Assembly: GCA_002496905.1 (NCBI GenBank) | Contig: DALV01000031.1 | Span: 1-19,289, forward strand | From: Euryarchaeota archaeon UBA105 | Lineage (GTDB): Archaea > Thermoplasmatota > Poseidoniia > Poseidoniales > Thalassarchaeaceae | Direction: 5' to 3' | Length of the DNA: 19,289 nucleotides | Part shown: positions 7,261-15,146 of the stretch, piece by piece | How the letters are laid out: every line of letters begins with the position of its first letter | Position numbering within the stretch: the stretch's first letter is position 1 | Translations under genes and position numbers: made by a program | Notes under the pieces: model-generated | What the model was told of the DNA's origin: nothing | Databases searched by the model: none | The model's input: only the letters and a program-made list of their open reading frames with translations

Positions 7261-9945
7261 TCAGTCACTCGATTCATTGTCCAAGGCTTCGAGAATTCTG
7301 CGGTTTTCTGCACGGGATCTTAAGAATAAAATCACTACCAATAAACCGCCAATAGCAGTTAATCCGTAGATTAGAATCTGTTCGTTTTCTTCGCTTAGCC
7401 AGCTTAGGCCAGAAGACACCTCTGCGGTGACTTCCAAGTCAAGGGGTTCACCGGCTACAGGCATACCCTTTGGTTGAACTGTAATCGTAAACCGATAGGT
7501 ATCATCTTGAACCATTCCCGCTGGAGGAGTCACCCTCACGGTAATCGTTCTTGAATTACCAGGAGAAAGTTGGAACTCGTCTTCGATGATATTGACCGTC
7601 CAGCCTCTGAGAGAGTCACTGGATAGTATCTGGACGGTCTCAACAATATTACCATGGTTTGTAACATGGAGAATAAACTCAACACTGTTCTTTTCATCTG
7701 TAGTTAGCTCATCTTCACCTTCAAGGGTGAATCGCAAATCATGGATTGTTCTAACTTCAAAAATCAAGTCTACACTGGTGCTTTCTGCAGCGTTCTTCTC
7801 CGATGATGCGCTGACCTTTACAATGCCAGTAGTTCCGCTAGAAACACCTTCTAGAACTTCCAATTCAATTGTAATCAGAACTCTATCACCTGAAGGAACT
7901 GCAATGTTTCCATCTACCGCTACACCATTGACCAGGACGCGTCGGAGTACCGAGGATTCCATTCCTGTCATCGATATGACTGCGCTGTCGCCACCTGGGA
8001 AGTTTCCTGTATTTTCTACCCAGAAATTGATTTCTTTAGTCCCTCCTGGTGGAAGAACAATATCCATTTGACCCGAAATTGGTCCCGGCATTTCAGGAGA
8101 AATAGCCATGCCATAATCATAATTCGAGACTATCACGCTAATCGTCTGTTCTACCTTTTCACTCGTCCCAAAAATTGCCACGCGAGATAGAATTGTCACT
8201 GAATCCGCATCTTCCTCACCTTCAACGGTTACATCGAGGAAAACTCTCCTAGATTCCCCTGGATCGAGCACAATTTGGGTAATTGAGTTTCCAGATGTAT
8301 CAGAATATGACGCCGCCCACATTGGAGGGTTACAACCAGTTTGATCATTAGGGTCGCAAACCTGTAGCTTGAATGTATCCCGAATATTCCCAGTGTTGAC
8401 AATGTCAATTGGGAATTGAACTACTTGGCCAGAACGACCGGTTTGCTGAGTTGAAAGTATGTCTGCAGTTAGGTCGTGCCTCGCTGCTACAGATACGGTT
8501 AACACCCTGCTATGCAGTATGGTTGTTGAACCACTCACTGTTACACCAAATTCAACAGTATTGTCTCCCGCTAACGCATTTGATGGTACATTTACTGTAG
8601 CGGTTAGCGATTCTTCGTTGTTGGAATTATGCTTACTGTTTATGGTCACAGAAGATTGAGAAAAGGAAATTTGCCATCCTTCTGGAAGATCCATTGTAGT
8701 TAGAGAAAACGTGTCTAAACCATTGCCACGATTTTCTACAGTTATAGTAACTGAATCAGAAGTCCCAGGCTCAACATTCGATAGTTTCGATGTGCTTAGG
8801 GTAAGTCTAGCTTCGTGAACCTGACCGATGGTTACTGTGAGTATTTGCTCACAGCCAACGCCTTGATTGGAACGCCCCTGTATCTTGATTTCAATCTGTG
8901 AGCCAGCCTCAACTGAATCGTCGGGCGTTACTGAAAAAGTGAATGTATGACTATCATCTGAATTTCCTGGTTTGGCCAATAAGGCAGAGCGGGGGCTATC
9001 AAATTCGACCCACCCGGTTATATCTGTTCCAGGGGATTGAGCTTGAGTTTGGACCGTCCATTCAGTATTCCCAATATTTTCTACCTCGAAACTATTTGTT
9101 GCAGTTTGACCAGGATCGAGATTGTGGGAAGATGTCTGCAATGAGCCGTCGCACTCCTTCACTTCAGGAACACTCAACCTGAGGCTTAGGTTATCCTCGG
9201 CTCTGTCTGCAGCGTTTGGGTCATTGGTTACCGTAGCCATGAGGAGGAAACAATGCTCGCCCGCTTCGGTAGAACTGCCATCAGGGACATCTACTGTAAC
9301 CTCGACGGTTTCTGTATCTCCTGAATCCAACTGAACTACAGCAGGATCTACCTCAGCGCTTAGGTCATCAGATTCACAGTCATTATCGCTGTTCATCTCC
9401 AATTGCACATTTGCCTGTTGTTCGCCAGTATTCTCAACCTCAACTTCCCAAACTACTGAGTCACTTCCATCAAATTCGACATCTGTCTCATCAGTGGTTA
9501 ATTTAACCGCATAAAGACCACCACCGTCACCTGCTGTGGTAGTCACCGTTACATCGGCATTCTTCGGAGACCCTGGGGCTCCTCCTGCTACAGTTGCAGT
9601 AGCCTGAACTGTGGTCTCACAATCTCCATTCGCCTGTTCATTTACACTGACTGTAAGAGTCACTTGTTCAGATTCGCCGCCACCTATTGTTCCAGATACT
9701 TGTTCTATGTTCGAACTGAAGCCATTGCAACCAGAAGAGTCCTGCTGAGTGCTCAAGCTAACCGCCATATCATCGTCGCCATCATTGTGAACTGTGATGG
9801 TGTATTCTGCTGGGTTATCGGCATCTGCCTCTTGAGCAGTTGGACTTGCGGTCAGACGAGGATCAATCTCTGCCTGAACGAATGGAGATAGCATCGTGAT
9901 TACTAGCAAAATCGTCAGAAGACGAGCCGAAGCAACACGATTCAT
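7261..9945 (-). CDS. Secreted, C-terminally anchored protein of seven tandem Ig-like (NEW3/CARDB-type) domains
   Basis: This 894-residue surface protein has no recognisable enzyme domain. A signal peptide (1-25, cleavage likely after FVQA) is followed by about seven beta-sandwich modules of 100-120 residues, starting near 26, 143, 262, 376, 488, 608 and 732. Each carries the 'xVxNxGN' turn and a 'LxPGxSxxVxVxVxxP' type strand pair. Cysteines occur in pairs within single domains (C73/C109, C190/C232, C265/C365, C530/C538), which suggests disulfides outside the cell. One helix at 856-876 followed by RSRAENRR puts a short tail in the cytoplasm. It lies 63 bases after the protease gene and has a similar domain style, so a structural or adhesive partner role is plausible. 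No Shine-Dalgarno is visible before the ATG. Confidence 0.85.
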   Translation of the reverse strand: MNRVASARLLTILLVITMLSPFVQAEIDPRLTASPTAQEADADNPAEYTITVHNDGDDDMAVSLSTQQDSSGCNGFSSNIEQVSGTIGGGESEQVTLTVSVNEQANGDCETTVQATATVAGGAPGSPKNADVTVTTTAGDGGGLYAVKLTTDETDVEFDGSDSVVWEVEVENTGEQQANVQLEMNSDNDCESDDLSAEVDPAVVQLDSGDTETVEVTVDVPDGSSTEAGEHCFLLMATVTNDPNAADRAEDNLSLRLSVPEVKECDGSLQTSSHNLDPGQTATNSFEVENIGNTEWTVQTQAQSPGTDITGWVEFDSPRSALLAKPGNSDDSHTFTFSVTPDDSVEAGSQIEIKIQGRSNQGVGCEQILTVTIGQVHEARLTLSTSKLSNVEPGTSDSVTITVENRGNGLDTFSLTTMDLPEGWQISFSQSSVTINSKHNSNNEESLTATVNVPSNALAGDNTVEFGVTVSGSTTILHSRVLTVSVAARHDLTADILSTQQTGRSGQVVQFPIDIVNTGNIRDTFKLQVCDPNDQTGCNPPMWAASYSDTSGNSITQIVLDPGESRRVFLDVTVEGEEDADSVTILSRVAIFGTSEKVEQTISVIVSNYDYGMAISPEMPGPISGQMDIVLPPGGTKEINFWVENTGNFPGGDSAVISMTGMESSVLRRVLVNGVAVDGNIAVPSGDRVLITIELEVLEGVSSGTTGIVKVSASSEKNAAESTSVDLIFEVRTIHDLRFTLEGEDELTTDEKNSVEFILHVTNHGNIVETVQILSSDSLRGWTVNIIEDEFQLSPGNSRTITVRVTPPAGMVQDDTYRFTITVQPKGMPVAGEPLDLEVTAEVSSGLSWLSEENEQILIYGLTAIGGLLVVILFLRSRAENRRILEALDNESSD

Positions 9946-9986
9946 TGCATCGCCGACAAACGGGCCCCTCTAAGGGCTTCGGGCTA

Positions 9987-10006
9987 CGCGACCCCTTAGG
10001 GTCGCG
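9987..10006 (-). terminator. Terminator-like hairpin after the subtilase gene
   Basis: This is a perfect 8-bp stem (CGCGACCC/GGGTCGCG) with a 4-base loop, beginning 3 bases after the TAA of the protease gene. A weaker 4-bp stem follows at 9966-9976. No T-run follows, so standard intrinsic termination is doubtful. It could protect the 3' end of the mRNA or reduce read-through into the next gene, whose start is 41 bases further on. Confidence 0.5.
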
Positions 10007-10008
10007 AT

Positions 10009-13000
10009 TTATGCGTCAACTAATTCATCCCAATCCGCATTGCAGTGTAGGCATTTACCAAGAGAAAGAATATCACAACCCCCGACTTGACCTGGACGAT
10101 GATAACGGGCTCCACAACTGCCGCAAGCTAGGGCCTCACCGACAATAATATCGTCGCTACATACCCAGCATTCAATGCCTGAACCACTCTCTTTTTCAGC
10201 GATATTTAGGGACTTAGTAATCTTACTTACGGCCTCGTTGGACATTATTGATTCCAAGCTACCACCCTTTTGTTGGAATACATAGAATCCGCCTCCTGCA
10301 AGAATCACAATTAGGAGAATAACAAGAATAGGTATCAGAGTAGATGCCATGCTGTTACCCTCGCCTCTTGCAGGTAATACATCGACCTCAAAACTGAAGG
10401 AAGAATCTTGGATGGTTTCTCCATTTAGCAAAAATAACTCTATGGTACCGTCACTACCGCTGTCGGGAGTAAATTGGATTACTATTGATCTGGATTCTCC
10501 CGGGCTTAAAATTACTAATAATTCATCATCGATGTATACATTCCAATCACTTGGTGCATTCACCTCAAGTTTGTGATTAATTTGTGAATTTCCTACATTT
10601 TCAACATCTATTGTCAATTGAACTGGATAGTTTTGATGGGCAATCGGGTCTTTAGTGCGTAGGTCCCAAACTACAGCTGAAACCGAATCTACAAGTAACG
10701 AAATGGAATTTTCAACTACAACTCCTTCTCCTTCCATCCTAAGAGTGACTACTGGCTCGGAACCCGCTTGTTCTGAGAGAGGAATAGTAATCGTACACCA
10801 GATTATACTGCTCGCTCCAGCAGCCAATGTTGATGGAGTGGAAGGACAGTTTGCTTCCCAATCGCCATTATCAGGTACGATAATTGAAGTCGTTGGACGC
10901 CAAGTTGAGGTGCCTTCATTCTCAACCTCCCATGCCAAATCAAAGCCGGTTCCAACTGGATGAGCACCTACTCCCAAAGGAGTTTGAGATGTAGTTCCAT
11001 CTGCCAAGACAACTTCGTGGAATGCTAGGCTCGGAATCGCTGCGGACAGAACGTCGATGGTTCTATTCCAATCTAGCGAAAAACCATCATCAGTAGCGAA
11101 TCGCAGTTTGAAATCGCCACTTGTGGCTCGTCCATTACCTTGCAAAGTAACCGACCAAGTCGTAGTTTCACCCGCCGGTGCTTCCAATGTGTTGAGGCCA
11201 CCAACAATCGACCAGCCAGAAGGTATAGCTCTCTGATATGGAGTCATGGTTAGATGTCGGTTTCCTGTATTTAGGAAGTCAATTTCTAGATTCAAAGATT
11301 CGTCAGGAGCAACCTCATACTGAATTCCATCACTTATCGGTGTTGCAGATAGTTGGTCGATTGCCATCACCTCTAGAGTGATAGGAACCGACCAAGAATC
11401 ACTACTTACTCTAGAGTGAACTGTCAAGCCAGCATCGAAAATCGAACCAGCTGGAATCATAGCACCAGGAGGATTTACGGTGATGTCAATTGTTCGACTT
11501 TGCCCCACCGCAAGAGTTCCCGTTGAACCGTGAGATGAGCCCTCAAAAGCCCCTAAGGTATCTAACCCTAAATGCCAACCAGCAGGCGAACTTAACTCCA
11601 CATCATAGGTTTGAGGTCCGTTACCTTCGTTGGTTACGAATACTTGCAATTGAGTTTGGGAAATAGGGCTGACTGGAATTTGTCCTGATGAAATTAGCAC
11701 ATCAGCTGAGGCTAAAATTGGCACATCGAAATACAGATCCAATTCAGACTCAATGTCATTCTCGATATCGGTTCCGGTGACCGTCATTACATACGTTCCA
11801 GGTTCTGGAGGAGCCGGATGGATAAGTGTGAGACCTACAGAAACCGATTCTGCCTCGAGCAGATTGAAAGTGTTTGAAGTGAGTGAGGAATACCAATCGA
11901 ATTCAACACCATCACTCAACCTTACAGGTGAGCTTGCTACGATTGTTGCATTAGTCTCGAATAATGCGGTATTTGTTAGAACCAGGTCCCATGAGGTGGA
12001 ACTATCATCCGCTTCACCCAAAGTCATGAATGGTTCATCTGAAGTTACCCTAACTCCAGGTGCGCTAATTATCATCGTATGTGTAAGAAGGTTATTTCCT
12101 TCATTTGATTCCTCCACCAAATCATTTGGATCTAGGTGGAAGGACAAATCGACTAGACCTTCGGTCGACGGGGTCCAGTTCCATTGAACATAAACTGATT
12201 CTCCAGGAGTCAGTGAAATTGTCTGGGTGGAGATTAGGCTACCATCGGCCCTTGCCATCACCTCAAGATCTGATACCGATCCAGCGCCGAGGTTCTCGAC
12301 TGTGACACCAATCTCTACGGGGTCTCCAATTTGAGGAATTGGAGGGTTGATATTTACATCGGGAGCAAATGAAGGATCGGGTGAAAGATCGTTTACATTA
12401 ACACCTCTTACGGCTAGAGCATAAGGTTGCCAAGTCCTACTTCCGCCATGATAATCGTCGGTCACACGGACTGTCCATGTACCGACGCCGGCATTATCAA
12501 TCAGCACTACTTCGACGTTGTTTTTATCATCGAAATTACCACCAGCAATTGATTTTCCACTACTGAAAACATTACCTTTGAAGGAAGTCCCTCCATTGGG
12601 ATGAATCACCTCTAGATTCAAATCATTACGTAACTGATTGGTACTTTGTGAGGAGCCAGGATAATCGGACCATGCCAATACTACTTTCAGTGGTTCTGCG
12701 CCTCTTGTAATATCGAATGTGTATTCCTTTGTTTGACCAGAAGAAATACGACTTCGGTCATCGACGAAAATACCTTCATCGCTATCTGGAATAAGTGAAT
12801 TGACAAGATTGACCCTACCCCAACCCTCGTCATTGTTTGGAATATTTCTAGCGCCCATATCCTCAGCACCTAGGATTAGTAGTGCCTTTACTAGTGCTCC
12901 TTGAGGCGCGGGTCTATTTGCAACTTCCATGAGATATTGTCTCACTAGGGTTGCAGCACCCGCTGCAGCAGGTGTTGCCATTGAAGTACCACTGTATTCA

Positions 13001-14502
13001 ATGTACCAATTATTCGACCAACCAGAAGATGCTTGCTCGGCCTCTTGTGACAGACACGAGCGGACTCCATCGCCAGGACCTACTACATCTGGCTTAAGGC
13101 GACCATCATCTGTGGGTCCTCGGCTACTCCAATAGTACATCTCATCCGGTGAGCCGCTGTATCGGTTCTTGTGTCCACCAACGGTGATTACATTCTTCGC
13201 TGTGCCAGGTGGAGAAACACCATCGTTTCTTTCGTTTCCTGCTGCGAAGAGAACTGTCATTCCATCATAATTCCAGTATTGGTCCCAAGTAGAAGTTCGG
13301 TCATCAGCGTCCTCAGATTGGGTCGAGTAAGAGCCGAAACCGCTGCCTGCGCCCCAACTATTTGTGTGTAAGCGGGCGCCTGCGTTGTAAGCAGAATTCA
13401 ACATGCTGTTGATTCCGTAACTGTATAGGGCACCAGTATCATCATCCTCCATCGCTTGGAAATATAAGTCGGCTCCCGGTGCTACTCCCTCATAGGTACC
13501 ACTACTCCTCATTCCGGAACCTAGTACTGTGCAGGCAACGTGAGTCCCGTGTCCATCAGATAAATCGGCGGTTGAGGAATCTCCTGGTGTAACTGAAGTT
13601 CTACCTGCAATACGGTTGTTGAAATCTCCATGGTCGTGATCTATTCCCGAGTCTCCAACAGCTACAGTTTGGCCTGTTCCATCTATGTTTGTGATGAAGA
13701 AAGATTCAACCGAATTTATTCCCATATGGGTTCGGGCATTGTCGTTCTTTAATTCTAGAACCGGTAACGGGGCGACATAGGCTACAGCTGGATTTTCAAT
13801 CATATCTGCTAAGTTAGAAAGTTCAATTTCACCCCAATATCTTCCCTCCTCAGGACTCCATCCGTCGGTCAGCCACTCGCCTGCAACATCCGTGAGGGAA
13901 CTTGACAAACCAAGACCTGGCTCCATATGTCGCTGTAGATTATCATCCTTCCAACCGAGGATTTCTACCATTATCGAGCCTTCATCGACCACCGTTAGCA
14001 ATGGGTGAACGAGTAATCCGGTTGGGACGGGATGGACTGCGACAACTACAGAGTTAGCCGCCAACTTATCCAATTCTTCGGTTGTTCCTTGAACCAAGAA
14101 ACCAGAGGGAGGTATGGTCGTTCTTATCTCAACTTCAGCTAATGATTCTACCTCTAGACGAGCATCCCAAATTCCAACACCTCCATCTACTATGACCATT
14201 GCTAAGTCCCAACGTGGATGATTAAGGGAATTTGGCAGATGGACGGATGGAATCAATCCAGACTCGGTGTATACTCCAATACTAGAATCGGCAGTATTGT
14301 CTCTAACCCTTTCAAATCCCTGTGTCACTGTTGGCGATTGAAGGTCTTGAACTGAATTAGGGTCAGCGGCTATTTCTATACGCTTAACCGACAAATCTAG
14401 AGTCTCTGTTGAATCTTCAGATTGGTTGATGTAAATATCGCCAGCCGGAATCAGAGATATTAGGAATAACCCGATTAGCACAACCGCAATTCTCTGTCCC
14501 AT
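10009..14502 (-). CDS. Membrane-anchored subtilisin-family (S8) protease with P-like and Ig-like domains and a cytoplasmic RING/PHD-like zinc domain
   Basis: This is a secreted serine protease of 1497 residues tethered to the cell membrane. A signal peptide (1-21) and a propeptide-like region (to about 255) precede the S8 domain (about 255-575). The triad is D284 (AVGDSGID), H318 (DGHGTHVA) and S507 (YSGTSMATP), with oxyanion N423 (FAAGN). A jelly-roll P-like domain follows (about 575-700), as in KP-43-type subtilases, then a CARDB domain (about 711-815) and five more Ig-like domains (to about 1378). A helix (1386-1409) spans the membrane. The tail holds eight spaced ligands: C1445, C1448, C1460, C1463, H1468, C1476, C1484, C1487. 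GGGGG lies 7 bases before the ATG. It probably degrades extracellular protein or matures neighbouring surface proteins; the zinc domain's role is unknown. Confidence 0.93.
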   Translation of the reverse strand: MGQRIAVVLIGLFLISLIPAGDIYINQSEDSTETLDLSVKRIEIAADPNSVQDLQSPTVTQGFERVRDNTADSSIGVYTESGLIPSVHLPNSLNHPRWDLAMVIVDGGVGIWDARLEVESLAEVEIRTTIPPSGFLVQGTTEELDKLAANSVVVAVHPVPTGLLVHPLLTVVDEGSIMVEILGWKDDNLQRHMEPGLGLSSSLTDVAGEWLTDGWSPEEGRYWGEIELSNLADMIENPAVAYVAPLPVLELKNDNARTHMGINSVESFFITNIDGTGQTVAVGDSGIDHDHGDFNNRIAGRTSVTPGDSSTADLSDGHGTHVACTVLGSGMRSSGTYEGVAPGADLYFQAMEDDDTGALYSYGINSMLNSAYNAGARLHTNSWGAGSGFGSYSTQSEDADDRTSTWDQYWNYDGMTVLFAAGNERNDGVSPPGTAKNVITVGGHKNRYSGSPDEMYYWSSRGPTDDGRLKPDVVGPGDGVRSCLSQEAEQASSGWSNNWYIEYSGTSMATPAAAGAATLVRQYLMEVANRPAPQGALVKALLILGAEDMGARNIPNNDEGWGRVNLVNSLIPDSDEGIFVDDRSRISSGQTKEYTFDITRGAEPLKVVLAWSDYPGSSQSTNQLRNDLNLEVIHPNGGTSFKGNVFSSGKSIAGGNFDDKNNVEVVLIDNAGVGTWTVRVTDDYHGGSRTWQPYALAVRGVNVNDLSPDPSFAPDVNINPPIPQIGDPVEIGVTVENLGAGSVSDLEVMARADGSLISTQTISLTPGESVYVQWNWTPSTEGLVDLSFHLDPNDLVEESNEGNNLLTHTMIISAPGVRVTSDEPFMTLGEADDSSTSWDLVLTNTALFETNATIVASSPVRLSDGVEFDWYSSLTSNTFNLLEAESVSVGLTLIHPAPPEPGTYVMTVTGTDIENDIESELDLYFDVPILASADVLISSGQIPVSPISQTQLQVFVTNEGNGPQTYDVELSSPAGWHLGLDTLGAFEGSSHGSTGTLAVGQSRTIDITVNPPGAMIPAGSIFDAGLTVHSRVSSDSWSVPITLEVMAIDQLSATPISDGIQYEVAPDESLNLEIDFLNTGNRHLTMTPYQRAIPSGWSIVGGLNTLEAPAGETTTWSVTLQGNGRATSGDFKLRFATDDGFSLDWNRTIDVLSAAIPSLAFHEVVLADGTTSQTPLGVGAHPVGTGFDLAWEVENEGTSTWRPTTSIIVPDNGDWEANCPSTPSTLAAGASSIIWCTITIPLSEQAGSEPVVTLRMEGEGVVVENSISLLVDSVSAVVWDLRTKDPIAHQNYPVQLTIDVENVGNSQINHKLEVNAPSDWNVYIDDELLVILSPGESRSIVIQFTPDSGSDGTIELFLLNGETIQDSSFSFEVDVLPARGEGNSMASTLIPILVILLIVILAGGGFYVFQQKGGSLESIMSNEAVSKITKSLNIAEKESGSGIECWVCSDDIIVGEALACGSCGARYHRPGQVGGCDILSLGKCLHCNADWDELVDA

Positions 14503-14511
14503 GAATCAGCC

Positions 14512-14521
14512 CCCAATTGGG
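14512..14521. repeat. Short palindrome overlapping the subtilase ribosome site
   Basis: This is a 10-base perfect palindrome (CCCAATTGGG) located 9 bases upstream of the protease ATG. Its right arm, read on the minus strand, is part of the GGGGG run that serves as a Shine-Dalgarno. It could be a protein-binding site or a weak structure that hides the ribosome site. A 10-base palindrome can also arise by chance, so confidence in any function is low. Confidence 0.25.
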
Positions 14522-14561
14522 TCGCCTTTCAGCATTAGGGTAAACTGTATTGCGAATATTC

Positions 14562-14578
14562 CACGACCGGAGGTCGTG
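14562..14578 (-). terminator. Terminator-like hairpin after the small membrane-protein gene
   Basis: This is a perfect 7-bp stem (CACGACC/GGTCGTG) with a 3-base loop, starting at the base right after the TGA of the upstream gene. The downstream bases on the minus strand (GAATATTCGC) contain no T-run. With the hairpins at 9987-10006 and 7123-7139 it forms a set of similar GC-rich stems, each with a GACC/GGTC or GGTCC/GGACC core. Placement directly at a gene end favours a 3'-end role. Confidence 0.5.
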
Positions 14579-15136
14579 TCAGAAGAAGTGCATCGGTGCG
14601 TCATAGGTAAACATCTCCATAGTCCAACCACCTACATTATACGTCCATCTTTCATTATATTCTGTACCGCCATAGGTGTATTCTAAGATAATCTCAATAG
14701 TATAATTCTCCCAAACTGATGCACCTGGGGCAATTAGTTCTAGATTATCGCCAGCAATCGAAGTATGGGCGGCAATCTCATCGGTTTCAAATGTGGACCT
14801 AGCAATTTCATTACTTCCGTCATCTAAGAATCTGATATCTAATTGGACATCAGTAATTGACCGAGATCCTTTGTTATCTAATTCAACTAAAACAACATGG
14901 CCGCCAACTCCCTGAAGATAGACAACATCTACGGAAGTTCTGTCATATGGAACAATCCAAGTTCCAATAATCATGATTCCACTCAGTATCAGTAATACGG
15001 CCACGGAGGCAAAAATTACTCGACTTGGTCGAACTTTCTCAACTCGCTCGCCAACGATTTGGAGAATCTCATGGGCGCGTTCGGTTGCTGCATCAGGAGT
15101 TTCCAATTCTTCATTTTGAGAACGAATTTTGTCCAT
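14579..15136 (-). CDS. Small single-pass membrane protein with an extracellular FxLyD-like domain
   Basis: This protein of 185 residues has no assigned function. A polar, charged N-terminus of about 42 residues, likely helical and cytoplasmic (SQNEELETPDAATERAHEI), leads to basic residues and one membrane helix (VIFASVAVLLILSGIMIIGTWIV). The outer part looks like one beta-sandwich of the FxLyD type: VVLVELDNKGSRSITDVQL and DIRFLDDGSNEIARSTF, then an aromatic-rich C-terminus. This fold call is by pattern only. The start is uncertain: ATG at 15136 lies 10 bases after the upstream stop, but TTG at 15145 sits 8 bases from a GGGGGGTGA Shine-Dalgarno, and ATG at 15172 would overlap the upstream gene. 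It could be a small partner of its giant neighbour. Confidence 0.8.
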   Translation of the reverse strand: MDKIRSQNEELETPDAATERAHEILQIVGERVEKVRPSRVIFASVAVLLILSGIMIIGTWIVPYDRTSVDVVYLQGVGGHVVLVELDNKGSRSITDVQLDIRFLDDGSNEIARSTFETDEIAAHTSIAGDNLELIAPGASVWENYTIEIILEYTYGGTEYNERWTYNVGGWTMEMFTYDAPMHFF

Positions 15137-15146
15137 TAATCCCAAA

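Noticed and set aside
7586..8071. Plus-strand open frame of 161 codons opposite the Ig-like protein
   Set aside because: It is the antisense of a repeat-domain gene with no start signal; serine-rich composition follows from the complementary codons.
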